Positions 5,763 to 13,969 of a stretch of DNA of 13,982 nt are shown here, in pieces (the stretch's first letter is position 1; the number at the start of each line of letters is the position of its first letter). The position numbers and the translations under genes are program-made. The stretch comes from Fidelibacterota bacterium (GTDB taxonomy: Bacteria; Fidelibacterota; Marinisomatia; SCGC-AAA003-L08; D37C17): assembly GCA_012964845.1 (NCBI GenBank), contig DTTG01000030.1, positions 1-13,982 of the forward strand. Direction: 5' to 3'. Below the pieces are notes generated by a model, which saw only the letters and a program-made list of their open reading frames with translations, searched no databases and was not told where the DNA came from.

Positions 5763-6787
5763 AAGCTGTTAGAATCATTGAACATGGCGGTATAGAAAAA
5801 CTCATATATGATGAAATTCCAGAACCTTCTTGTCTTCCTGATAAAATCAAAATTCAGGTAAAAGCCGCTGCACTTAATCATTTGGATATATGGGTGAGGA
5901 ACGGACTTCCCGGCTTACCTATTCCTTTGCCATTAATAATGGGGTGCGACGCATCTGGAACTATTACAGAAGTTGGTTCTCAGATTAATAAATTTCAACC
6001 AGGTGATGATGTGGTCATTCAGCCCGGTACTTTTTGCGGCGATTGTGAGCATTGTAATGATGGGAGGGAGAATTATTGTTCTAAATATGGTATTTTAGGC
6101 GAGACGGAAAATGGCACCCAGGCAGAATATATTGTTCTTGATCCCATTAATATCCATTTAAAACCGGAGCATTTATCCTTTTCTGAAGCAGCGTCAATGC
6201 CATTAGTTTTTATGACCGCCCACCAGATGCTCATTAAACGGGCAAAACTGCAACCTGATGAAACCGTATTGATTTATGGGGGCAGTTCAGGTGTTGGTTC
6301 TGCAGCAATCCAGATTTGTAGTGACTTAGGTGCTCAAATAATTGCTACATCCGGAAATGAATCAAAAGGTGAATTCTGCAGGAAATTGGGTGCCCATCAT
6401 GTAGTCAATCACAATCATGAAAATTGGTTGGATGAAGTAAAAGAAATTACGGGTAAATCTGGTGTGAATGTGGTATTTGAGCATGTGGGTTCTGCAACAT
6501 GGAAACAATCAATCAGAATTTTATCCAAAGGGGGACGGCTGGTTACCTGTGGAGCAACCACCGGCGCTGATGTAAATATTAATTTGGCACATCTATTTAT
6601 GAAGCAACAATCCATTTTAGGCTCCACCATGAGTAGTATTTCTACTTTTAAAGAGGTTATGAATATAATTAATGATAAAAAATATATTCCAATGGTAAAT
6701 AAGATATTCCCAATGAAAGATATTCGAGATGCTCACGCATATATTGAAAACAGGCAGCAATCAGGTAAAGTTGTTTTGCTTCCTTAA
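5759..6787 (+). CDS. Zinc-type alcohol dehydrogenase / quinone oxidoreductase family protein
   Basis: A medium-chain dehydrogenase/reductase of 342 residues, normal for the superfamily. The N-terminal GroES-like domain holds the structural zinc tetrad Cys93, Cys96, Cys99 and Cys107 (FCGDCEHC...YC). The catalytic zinc site is not standard: the usual Cys is replaced in AALNHLDIWVRNG (Asn40), and the GHE position reads GCD (62-64). This pattern is common in quinone-oxidoreductase-like members and argues against a classical zinc-dependent alcohol dehydrogenase. The Rossmann domain carries VLIYGGSSGVGSAAIQI (about 170-186). The fold implies NAD(P)H-dependent reduction or oxidation of a carbonyl or enone, but the substrate is unknown. 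Its start overlaps the DUF4834-like stop by 4 bases. An exported-protein gene follows 12 bases after its end. Confidence 0.9.
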   Translation: MKAVRIIEHGGIEKLIYDEIPEPSCLPDKIKIQVKAAALNHLDIWVRNGLPGLPIPLPLIMGCDASGTITEVGSQINKFQPGDDVVIQPGTFCGDCEHCNDGRENYCSKYGILGETENGTQAEYIVLDPINIHLKPEHLSFSEAASMPLVFMTAHQMLIKRAKLQPDETVLIYGGSSGVGSAAIQICSDLGAQIIATSGNESKGEFCRKLGAHHVVNHNHENWLDEVKEITGKSGVNVVFEHVGSATWKQSIRILSKGGRLVTCGATTGADVNINLAHLFMKQQSILGSTMSSISTFKEVMNIINDKKYIPMVNKIFPMKDIRDAHAYIENRQQSGKVVLLP

Positions 6788-6799
6788 AAGGTTGAGTGG

Positions 6800-7312
6800 T
6801 TGTTGAATATTCTCATTAAAATTCCAATTATCTTTATTCTATTAATCAGCACTGCTATGCCAAATATTTTTCATGGTGTTGCTTTGCAGATGACATCCGA
6901 TGGCACGGGGGTATATTATAAACCTGGAATAAATTTTAAAAAGCATTCTGAATTGATGGGTGTCTTGGGAATTCATTTAGATAATAAATTTCAGAATATG
7001 AGCAGGTTTGATGCAGGAAATAGAAACCGTTCAATTTATTTAGATTTATCCGCTGAATTCAAGCAAGAATTGCTGCAGGAAATGATTGCAGGTGCTTTCA
7101 GGCCGGTTATCACTATTCAGGGTGGAAGTATTGCAGATGTAAGTTCCATAACAGGAATTGAAAATTTAGGAAATTGGGAAATGAAATATGCAGTTGGCGC
7201 AGGATTTCAATTTTATAATCTGAGAATATTAAACGAGCTCACACTGAAATATGATCAAAATCCATTTACCAAAGGGACCATGGCATTTCAATTAGCAATG
7301 TATTGGAAATAA
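6800..7312 (+). CDS. Exported, probably outer-membrane beta-barrel-like protein of unknown function
   Basis: A 170-residue protein with a hydrophobic N-terminal segment (LIKIPIIFILLISTAMPNIF) that looks like a signal peptide, with cleavage probably somewhere between residues 19 and 30. The mature part alternates polar and aromatic residues (GVALQMTSDGTGVYYKPGINF, GVLGIHLDN, AVGAGFQFYNLRILNELTLKY) and ends in a strand-like MAFQLAMYWK. This suggests a small beta-barrel or beta-sandwich in the envelope. I do not recognise a family. The start is a TTG: two adjacent TTG codons (6800, 6803) are possible, with AAAAGG upstream. The frame is closed above by the dehydrogenase stop, and the next in-frame ATG would cut into the signal sequence. 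It is followed after 12 bases by the HIT gene. Confidence 0.72.
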   Translation: MLNILIKIPIIFILLISTAMPNIFHGVALQMTSDGTGVYYKPGINFKKHSELMGVLGIHLDNKFQNMSRFDAGNRNRSIYLDLSAEFKQELLQEMIAGAFRPVITIQGGSIADVSSITGIENLGNWEMKYAVGAGFQFYNLRILNELTLKYDQNPFTKGTMAFQLAMYWK

Positions 7313-7316
7313 GGAG
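7312..7316 (+). promoter_or_regulatory. Strong Shine-Dalgarno sequence of the HIT gene
   Basis: A perfect AGGAG sits 8 bases before the ATG at 7325 and starts at the stop of the preceding gene. Most other genes in the window lack such a site, so this one should give comparatively efficient initiation. Confidence 0.8.
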
Positions 7317-7324
7317 ACCAAACT

Positions 7325-7672
7325 ATGTCAGATAATTGTTTATTTTGTAAAATTATAAATGGAGATATCCCGGCAGATATTGTGGAGCAAACAGCCACTA
7401 CCCTGGCATTTTGTGATATTAATCCGCAAGCCAAAACACATGTATTAATTATCCCCAAAGTGCATATTGAATCCACCCGCGATTTAAATGATGAGAATAT
7501 TCACTGTTTATCAGAAATGGCAGAAATGGCGAATAAAATTGCAAAGAGTGAAGGCATCTCAGAATCTGGATATCGCTGGGTAATTAATACGGGTGATGAT
7601 GGAGGACAAACGGTTCATCATCTCCACTTACATTTACTGGGTGGAAGGCAACTTCAATGGCCGCCGGGGTAG
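7325..7672 (+). CDS. HIT family nucleotide hydrolase (HinT/PKCI-like)
   Basis: A 115-residue histidine-triad protein. The N-terminus has CLFCKIINGDIPADIVEQT (residues 5-23) with the CxxC pair of the HinT branch. The middle has AFCDINPQAKTHVLIIPKVHI. The C-terminus has the active-site triad VHHLHLHLLGG, with His99, His101 and His103, where His101 should be the nucleophile, and ends in the branch-typical GRQLQWPPG. HinT enzymes hydrolyse the P-N bond of adenosine phosphoramidates such as aminoacyl-AMP adducts, as cytoplasmic dimers. This is the canonical full-length form. It is the last gene before a 75-base gap holding an imperfect inverted repeat. Confidence 0.94.
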   Translation: MSDNCLFCKIINGDIPADIVEQTATTLAFCDINPQAKTHVLIIPKVHIESTRDLNDENIHCLSEMAEMANKIAKSEGISESGYRWVINTGDDGGQTVHHLHLHLLGGRQLQWPPG

Positions 7673-7681
7673 GAGGAGATA

Positions 7682-7741
7682 GAAAATCGAAAATTGAAAT
7701 TAGTATATCCAACAACTTTCCATTTTCGACTTTCAAATTTC
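7682..7741. repeat. Imperfect 20-base inverted repeat between the HIT gene and smc
   Basis: The arm at 7682-7701 (GAAAATCGAAAATTGAAATT) pairs with 7722-7741 (ATTTTCGACTTTCAAATTTC) across a 20-base loop. About four positions mismatch and one is a T-G pair. The left arm is itself built of short (T)CGAAAA/TTGAAA-like units. There is no GC-rich core or clean T tract, so it is not a typical terminator. It ends six bases before the smc start, so it could be an RNA structure in the smc leader, a DNA-binding site or a copy of a dispersed intergenic repeat. Confidence 0.5.
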
Positions 7742-7747
7742 TAACAC

Positions 7748-10700
7748 ATGTACATTTCTAAACTCAATTTACAGGGATTTAAATCCTTTCTTAATAAAAC
7801 AGACCTAAACTTTGGTGAAGGAGTTACGGCTGTTGTGGGTCCCAATGGATGTGGAAAAAGTAATATAGTGGATGCCATCCGCTGGGTTTTGGGGGAGCAG
7901 AAAATTTCTGTACTGCGATCCGTCAAAATGGAAGATGTAATCTTCAATGGTACCAAAAATCGAAAACCATTGGGATTTTGCCAGGTATCCATGCTTATTC
8001 ATAACAATCGTGGTATCTTGCCCATAGAATACAACGATGTAGAAATATCACGCCGTCTTTATAGAAGTGGTGAAAGTGAATTTTATATCAATAAAACTCA
8101 CTGCCGTCTGAAAGATATTCAAAATCTATTTGTTGATACGGGTATGAGTTCCAATGCCTATTCTGTTATAGAGTTAAAAATGGTGGACTCTATTTTATCT
8201 CACAATGCTTCCGACCGGCGAAAAATGTTTGAGGAAGCTGCCGGAATCAATAATTATAAACAGCAGAGACAGGCGGCTTTACGGAAAATAACTGCAACTC
8301 GTGCGGATATGGAACGGGTGAATGATATTATTGTAGAAGTCAATAATTCCATAAAAAATCTCAACTTGCAGGTAAAGCGGTTTGAACGTTTTAAAAAATT
8401 AACTGAAAAACATAAAACACTTACAATAGAAGTAGCCCATGCCGAAATTCAGCTTATTAATAATAAACAAATTCCTTTACATGAGAAGCTGGGTCAAATA
8501 AAGAGTAAGCAATCCAGTTTATCTGGTCAAATGAATATAGATGAAACCCTCACTGAGCAGGTGCAGTCTCAATTTGAAACTAAAAAGGGAGAGCTCAGCA
8601 ATTGCCAAAAAAATATTTCTAATCTGGAGAATAAATTATCCGAGTTAAATAGCAATCTCCTGGTATGGTCAGAAAAAATATCAGGGAATGAAAATCAGAA
8701 ACATCATTTTATCGATGAGCTGCAGCATAATGAAGATAACCTTGCAATTTCTGCGGGAAAAATAGATGAATTGAAATCTAAAAAGAAAATCTTACTGCCT
8801 GAAATTAAAAAGCGTCAAACCGATTTTAAAAACCATGAAAACCAATATAAAGAAGTAAAAGAAAATTATGATAATATTCTGAGAAATCAGGAAGAATTAA
8901 AAAAGCAATCAGAATCGGAATATTTGAAAATCCGTGAAGAAGAAGGTGTATTAGAAAGACTTAAAAATACACTTTCAGAATTAGAACAGAATAAAGAAAC
9001 TCTTAATGATAAAATAGAACATAATAATCAAAAACTGGAAAATTCTAAAGCAGATTCGAATTTAGCCCGTGCCAATGTAGAAAATCAGGAGAAGCAAAAT
9101 GGATTACTCAGCAAGGAAGTAGCCAGTCTGAAAGCTAAACACTCAAAGTTAGAAGAGGATATTTTATCAAAAAAAGAAGAGAAAAATATTTTACAATCTA
9201 AAATATCTACATTAACCAGTCAAATCGAGTTTTACACCAATATTATTGAAAATCACGAGGGAAGACCAGCAGGAGTAAAGCATATTTTAAGTAATAAAGA
9301 AAAGTATCCTTTTGTATTGGGTGTCTTATCTGACATTATTGAAGTAGATGATCTCTATCAATTAGCGGTTGAGACAGCCCTGGGAGAGTATGGCAGCTTT
9401 TTGGTTGTTGATAGTAGGAAGAATGCTCAGAAGCTCATTGCAGAAACAAAAGGGAAATTTTCTATTTTCTCTCTGGATAACCTTCCTGAAGTTGCAACAG
9501 CTGCAATCGAAAATCCTATTGAACTCCTACTAACAAAAATAAAATGTCAGCCTGAATTACAAACATTGCTGCAACTGCTTATTGGTGATGTGTGCATCCT
9601 TGCAACGGATAAACAAAAGCCTGATTTCAACAATTCAAACGTATATAATTGGGTAGATAAATCTGGCAATTATTTTTCTAATGGATATATTTTTAAATCC
9701 GCTGGAGATAAATCGGATTCAGTAATAGGGCGAAGACAGAAATTAGAACTTTTAGAAAATGAGCTCATAATTGCAAAAAAGAATGTAAAAAAACTAAACG
9801 GCAATTTAGAAGGTGTTATAAAAAATGCCGATAGCATCCGCAAGAATTTACAACTTAAATCAGATGAATTAGATTCTGCTATACTGAAGTTAAATGATTT
9901 CGAACAGATGTTGAAACAACAGAATTATGTTGCAGCTCAGCATCAAGAATCAATATTGGAGTGCAAAGAAAATCTGAAAAATATAGATTCTCAAATTATT
10001 GAATTCAATATCAAGCTTAAAACAGCAAAAGATACTATTCATGACTTGCGAATAGAATATGAGAAATCATCTAAAGAATATGAAAACTTTCAGGAAAAAA
10101 TAGCGGAGGATAGGTCTGCAATCAGAACCCAACAGCAAAATGTACAGGATGCCCGAATTAAACTTCTGGAGATTGAAAAAGAAAGAGAAGGCTTTGCATA
10201 TCGCATTGATACTTTTATTTCTCAGGAGAAGGAATTGAAAGTACGCATTACTAAATATAATTCTGAATTGCTGCGCATTGATAAAGAGAATCAGACTCTC
10301 CAATTGTCAATTACCGAAGGAAAAGAAAAGCTCATTGATTTATCTCATTCTTTGGAGAAAAATAGTAGAGAAAAGGATGATCTGGAGAAGGCATATAATA
10401 AGTCATATGCAGAGCTTCAACGCCTGCAGTCGGGAATTCGGGAACGGCAGAAACAGAAAGATGAATTTCTAAATACTATTCGTGAATATGAAATTAGCAT
10501 TGCCGAAGGTAGTAATGAAATAAAGCATCATCGCAGTCGAATCAATGAGCTTTATAATGAAGAATTATCGGATGACCCCATTAATTTGGATGAATATGAT
10601 TTGCCATCTCGAAAGACTGAGATGGAGAATCTTCAGCGATCATTAGATCGTATTGGTCCGGTTAATTTAGCTGTGGCCGAGGAATATGAAAAAGAATCTG

Positions 10701-11269
10701 AACGTTCTGCTTTTTTAATAGAGCAGTATAGTGATTTAGAACAAGCTGAAAAAATAATTAATGAAACCATTGAAAAATTGGATGGGGAAGCTGAAACAAA
10801 ATTCATGGATACATTTACTGCCATTCAGGAAAATTTTACCAAGACCTATTCCTCATTTTTCGATGGAGGTGAAGGGCATCTGCGTCTGGTTGGTGAAGAT
10901 GACCCATTAGAGGCAGAAATTGAAATTATTGCCCGTCCCCCTGGTAAAAAGACACAAACCCTGCGCATGCTCTCTGCCGGCGAAAAAGCCCTAACCGCTA
11001 TTGCCCTGCTATTTGCTATTTACCTGGTGAAACCCAGCCCATTCTGTATATTAGATGAAGTGGATGCCCCTCTGGATGATACCAATATTGCCAAGTTCGC
11101 TAAAGTATTAAAAGAATTCTCAAATAAAACCCAGTTCATTGTGGTAACCCATAATAAACTCACTATGGAGAAAGCCGATTATATGTATGGCGTAACACAG
11201 GCGGAAGAAGGGGTGAGTAAAATTGTATCGGTGAAATTTAGCAGTGAAAAAGTGAAAGAGTATGTTTAA
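7748..11269 (+). CDS. smc: Chromosome partition protein SMC
   Basis: The 1173-residue ATPase of the SMC-ScpAB condensin, which organises and helps segregate the chromosome. The N-terminal ATPase half has Walker A GPNGCGKSN (31-39) and the Q-loop VLGEQK (47-52). A first long coiled coil follows (about 170-500). The hinge runs from about 505 (GRPAGVKHIL) to 660, and a second coiled coil extends to about 1000. The C-terminal half carries the ABC signature LSAGEKAL (1075-1082), Walker B ILDEVDAP with Asp1103 and catalytic Glu1104, and a final switch histidine in VVTHNK. The length is close to the usual 1,170-1,190. The hinge looks somewhat diverged: the usual glycine-rich end reads NGYIFKSAGDK before VIGRRQKLELL. 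scpA and scpB are not in the window. The start ATG has no clear Shine-Dalgarno sequence. Confidence 0.97.
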   Translation: MYISKLNLQGFKSFLNKTDLNFGEGVTAVVGPNGCGKSNIVDAIRWVLGEQKISVLRSVKMEDVIFNGTKNRKPLGFCQVSMLIHNNRGILPIEYNDVEISRRLYRSGESEFYINKTHCRLKDIQNLFVDTGMSSNAYSVIELKMVDSILSHNASDRRKMFEEAAGINNYKQQRQAALRKITATRADMERVNDIIVEVNNSIKNLNLQVKRFERFKKLTEKHKTLTIEVAHAEIQLINNKQIPLHEKLGQIKSKQSSLSGQMNIDETLTEQVQSQFETKKGELSNCQKNISNLENKLSELNSNLLVWSEKISGNENQKHHFIDELQHNEDNLAISAGKIDELKSKKKILLPEIKKRQTDFKNHENQYKEVKENYDNILRNQEELKKQSESEYLKIREEEGVLERLKNTLSELEQNKETLNDKIEHNNQKLENSKADSNLARANVENQEKQNGLLSKEVASLKAKHSKLEEDILSKKEEKNILQSKISTLTSQIEFYTNIIENHEGRPAGVKHILSNKEKYPFVLGVLSDIIEVDDLYQLAVETALGEYGSFLVVDSRKNAQKLIAETKGKFSIFSLDNLPEVATAAIENPIELLLTKIKCQPELQTLLQLLIGDVCILATDKQKPDFNNSNVYNWVDKSGNYFSNGYIFKSAGDKSDSVIGRRQKLELLENELIIAKKNVKKLNGNLEGVIKNADSIRKNLQLKSDELDSAILKLNDFEQMLKQQNYVAAQHQESILECKENLKNIDSQIIEFNIKLKTAKDTIHDLRIEYEKSSKEYENFQEKIAEDRSAIRTQQQNVQDARIKLLEIEKEREGFAYRIDTFISQEKELKVRITKYNSELLRIDKENQTLQLSITEGKEKLIDLSHSLEKNSREKDDLEKAYNKSYAELQRLQSGIRERQKQKDEFLNTIREYEISIAEGSNEIKHHRSRINELYNEELSDDPINLDEYDLPSRKTEMENLQRSLDRIGPVNLAVAEEYEKESERSAFLIEQYSDLEQAEKIINETIEKLDGEAETKFMDTFTAIQENFTKTYSSFFDGGEGHLRLVGEDDPLEAEIEIIARPPGKKTQTLRMLSAGEKALTAIALLFAIYLVKPSPFCILDEVDAPLDDTNIAKFAKVLKEFSNKTQFIVVTHNKLTMEKADYMYGVTQAEEGVSKIVSVKFSSEKVKEYV

Positions 11270-11298
11270 TTAAAATGAAATAAAATAGTAGTCTGTAT

Positions 11299-11976
11299 AT
11301 GCATTCCCTCCTAAAATCATTTGAACAATTTATTTATCCTCAATATTGTAATTCTTGTGAGACTCCATTATCAGAAGTAGAACTATTATTCTGCTCCAAA
11401 TGCAGGGTAAATGATATTCAGTTCAGTAAATTAGGGAATTGGGTTCGCCAGCTCAAAACGCATGAATACCTGAATTATGCACATTCTTTTTATTGGTTTG
11501 GCGATGTTATTCAAGCCTACATTCATCATCTGAAATATTCCGGTTGTGATACTTTTTTACCTCGACTCATTAATAATGCCATCAGGGAATCAGAATTGCC
11601 CAAAGAAGCAACCGAAGCGGTATTAATTCCAATTCCACTTCATAGGGTGCGGCAGCGGGACCGTGGCTTTAATCAGGCAATGGTGATTGCAAAAGAATTA
11701 GCTCAGCAATGGAATCTAAAGTTAGAAGATAAAATGTTGAAGCGGGAAAAATATACACAAACACAAACAAAACTGAGTATTATTGAAAGACAGAAAAATA
11801 TGTATATGGCATTTCATATGCTCAAAGATGCTCCGAAAGCTGTGTTATTAATAGATGATGTGCTCACAACTGGTTCAACCGCAGATGCATGCGCCAGGCA
11901 ATTACGGGAAAGGGGCAGCGCCTGGGTTGGTGTAGTTACATTGGCAACTCCAAAAATAAAGAAAATATATAGATAA
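11299..11976 (+). CDS. comF: ComF family phosphoribosyltransferase
   Basis: A 225-residue ComF-like protein. An N-terminal zinc-ribbon carries Cys17, Cys20, Cys32 and Cys35 (YCNSCETP...FCSKC). The family block PIPLHRVRQRDRGFNQAMVI lies around residues 111-130. The phosphoribosyltransferase PRPP-binding loop is VLLIDDVLTTGSTADAC (182-198), with Asp186 and Asp187. The family is linked to DNA uptake (ComF/GntX) in competent bacteria, but most members have no proven role, and other com genes are absent here. The fold includes a PRTase domain, yet the catalysed reaction is unknown. The ATG at 11299 lies 29 bases after smc; pgk starts 48 bases after its end, a gap with a possible promoter element. 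Confidence 0.9.
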   Translation: MHSLLKSFEQFIYPQYCNSCETPLSEVELLFCSKCRVNDIQFSKLGNWVRQLKTHEYLNYAHSFYWFGDVIQAYIHHLKYSGCDTFLPRLINNAIRESELPKEATEAVLIPIPLHRVRQRDRGFNQAMVIAKELAQQWNLKLEDKMLKREKYTQTQTKLSIIERQKNMYMAFHMLKDAPKAVLLIDDVLTTGSTADACARQLRERGSAWVGVVTLATPKIKKIYR

Positions 11977-11993
11977 GAAGTTCCTGACTTTTG

Positions 11994-12001
11994 TAATTTT
12001 G
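11994..12001 (+). promoter_or_regulatory. Possible -7 promoter element (TAATTTTG) upstream of pgk
   Basis: TAATTTTG fits the TANNTTTG -7 consensus of Bacteroidetes primary-sigma promoters and sits 23 bases before the pgk ATG, giving a short leader. No matching -33 TTG-type element is visible at the expected distance, so this is weak. It could let pgk-tpiA be transcribed apart from comF. Confidence 0.35.
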
Positions 12002-12024
12002 CAGTCTATTTATCAGCAGAAATT

Positions 12025-13215
12025 ATGAAAAATATTACAAAATTAGAATTAAATGGAAAACGGGTGCTCATTCGAGTGGACTTCAATGTTCCCCTAAATG
12101 GAGGAATTGTATTGGATGATTTCCGGGTCAGAGCCAGTTTACCAACTATAAAACATTGCCTGAATGAAGGCGCATCTGTTGTTTTAATGTCTCATTTGGG
12201 TAGACCGAATGGAGAAATAGTACCGGAACTCAGCCTTGACCCAGTTGCTTTTTGTCTGGAAGATTTGCTTGACAGGGAAGTAATGTTTTCAGAGGATTGC
12301 ATTTCTGATGATGCCATTGGACTCAGTCAGCAAATGCTTCCACGTGAGGTTCATCTTTTGGAAAATCTCAGATTTCACAAAGGCGAAACAGAAAATGATC
12401 CTGTATTCAGCGCCTATCTCGCGGAGCATGCTGATATTTATATCAATGACGCCTTTGGAACTGCACACCGGTCTCATGCCTCTAATATGGGTGTATCTGC
12501 AATAATAAATGAAACTGCCATTGGTTTTTTAATGGAAAAAGAATTAAAATATCTGGGCGACACAATGAAAACCCCAGAACAGCCATGCGTTGTAATTTTA
12601 GGTGGAGCAAAGATTGGTGATAAAATTACCCTCATTCATAATTTGATGGAAAAAGCAGATGCTATTTTAATTGGCGGCGCCATGGCCTTTACCTTTTTAA
12701 AAGTACAGGGCAAAAATGTAGGAGCTTCCTTAATTGATCAGGACAACCTCAATACTGCAGAAGATATTCTATCGCTAGCTGAGAAAACCAATACAAATAT
12801 TGTTCTCCCTGTTGATGTAGTAGCTGGACCAAAATTATCTGATGATACTACATGGAGAATTGCCAATTTAGACCAGCTGAAAACTGGCGAGGCAGGCTAT
12901 GATATTGGTCCCGAAACTACCATGGAATTTGAAATGATCTTATCCAATGCTAAAACGATATTTTGGAATGGTCCCTTAGGCGTAAGTGAAATTCCTGCAT
13001 TTTCAACCGGGACCCAGGCAATTGCCTCTGCTGTTATAGACCAAACGGAAGAAGGGGCAATTTCCATAATCGGTGGAGGGGATACGGCATCGGCGTTAAA
13101 ACAGTACGGATTGGAGAGGGGATTTACACACATTTCTACGGGTGGTGGCGCTTCCCTGCAATTGATGAGTGGCAAGCAACTTCCGGCATTAGAGGCGCTT
13201 CAGGAGTATGCATAG
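12025..13215 (+). CDS. pgk: Phosphoglycerate kinase
   Basis: Makes ATP from 1,3-bisphosphoglycerate in glycolysis, and works in reverse in gluconeogenesis, in the cytoplasm. The 396 residues are standard. Conserved blocks in order are RVDFNVPL (17-24), SHLGRPNG (56-63), ENLRFHKGE, INDAFGTAHRSHAS, GGAKIGDKI and GGAMAFTF. The C-terminal nucleotide domain follows with FWNGPLGV, IIGGGDTASAL (348-358) and ISTGGGASL (370-378). These carry the phosphate-binding Asp/Asn/Arg/His set and the ATP-binding glycine loops. Two common positions vary mildly (GAKIGDKI for GAKVSDKI, SLQLM for SLELL) without obvious loss. The pgk end overlaps tpiA by 8 bases, so the two glycolytic genes are coupled. Confidence 0.97.
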   Translation: MKNITKLELNGKRVLIRVDFNVPLNGGIVLDDFRVRASLPTIKHCLNEGASVVLMSHLGRPNGEIVPELSLDPVAFCLEDLLDREVMFSEDCISDDAIGLSQQMLPREVHLLENLRFHKGETENDPVFSAYLAEHADIYINDAFGTAHRSHASNMGVSAIINETAIGFLMEKELKYLGDTMKTPEQPCVVILGGAKIGDKITLIHNLMEKADAILIGGAMAFTFLKVQGKNVGASLIDQDNLNTAEDILSLAEKTNTNIVLPVDVVAGPKLSDDTTWRIANLDQLKTGEAGYDIGPETTMEFEMILSNAKTIFWNGPLGVSEIPAFSTGTQAIASAVIDQTEEGAISIIGGGDTASALKQYGLERGFTHISTGGGASLQLMSGKQLPALEALQEYA

Positions 13216-13957
13216 AAGACGATTTTGTGTGGCAAACTGGAAAATGAATTTTAACTCTTCCGATACTAAATCATTTCTTGAAAACTGGGGAAAAAAAGAT
13301 TTGAATAATAAGGAAGTTAAAACTATTTTTTGTCCATCTTTCACGGAACTGAATACTACTGCAGAACTGCTTCATAATTCTGATTCTGAGCTGGGAGCAC
13401 AAAATGTGTATTATGAATCTAATGGCGCTTATACCGGAGAAATATCCTGCAGAATGTTAAAAGATTTGGGATGTAATTGGGTGATCATTGGGCATTCTGA
13501 ACGCCGGGCAATATTTGGTGAAACTGATGAAATGGTATGCCATAAACTGGATAAATTAACATCCGAAAATATGTACCCAATTGTTTGTATTGGAGAAACA
13601 AAAGATGAGCGGGAGAATGGGAAAACAGAAGAGGTGCTATCCCGGCAATTATTAGTGGCTTTTGAAAATCAAAAGGGTAAAAATATAGAACATACCGTTA
13701 TTGCTTATGAACCGGTCTGGGCAATTGGGACTGGAATTACAGCCACTATTGATATGATTTCAGAAGCACATCAGTGTATTAGAAACATTTTTAATACCAA
13801 TGGTTTTAATGGGAATGAAATATCCATTTTATATGGAGGCAGTGTAACAAATGAAAACGCAGCTGAGTTATCGAACATAACGGATGTTGACGGTTTTTTA
13901 GTAGGTGGTGCATCTTTGGATGTAGAAAAGTTTTATGCAATTTATAATCAACTTTAA
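13208..13957 (+). CDS. tpiA: Triosephosphate isomerase
   Basis: Interconverts dihydroxyacetone phosphate and glyceraldehyde 3-phosphate as a TIM-barrel dimer. The 249 residues are typical. Conserved blocks are ANWKMN (Asn10, Lys12), IIGHSERR with electrophile His96, YEPVWAIGTG with the catalytic base Glu168 and flexible loop 6, YGGSV, and FLVGGASL for phosphate binding. All catalytic residues are present. Start ATG 13208 lies inside the last codons of pgk (8-base overlap), and the N-terminus MHRRRFCVANWKMN has the expected distance from start to the NWKMN strand. The next gene starts 12 bases downstream with its own strong ribosome site. Confidence 0.97.
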   Translation: MHRRRFCVANWKMNFNSSDTKSFLENWGKKDLNNKEVKTIFCPSFTELNTTAELLHNSDSELGAQNVYYESNGAYTGEISCRMLKDLGCNWVIIGHSERRAIFGETDEMVCHKLDKLTSENMYPIVCIGETKDERENGKTEEVLSRQLLVAFENQKGKNIEHTVIAYEPVWAIGTGITATIDMISEAHQCIRNIFNTNGFNGNEISILYGGSVTNENAAELSNITDVDGFLVGGASLDVEKFYAIYNQL

Positions 13958-13961
13958 GGAG
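13957..13961 (+). promoter_or_regulatory. Strong Shine-Dalgarno sequence of the gene after tpiA
   Basis: AGGAG begins at the last base of the tpiA TAA and lies 8 bases before ATG 13970, matching the spacing seen at the HIT gene. It supports a real start at 13970. Confidence 0.75.
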
Positions 13962-13969
13962 AAATAATA

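Noticed and set aside
7741..7992. Minus-strand ORFs over the smc start
   Set aside because: They overlap the SMC Walker A region and are low-complexity antisense translations.
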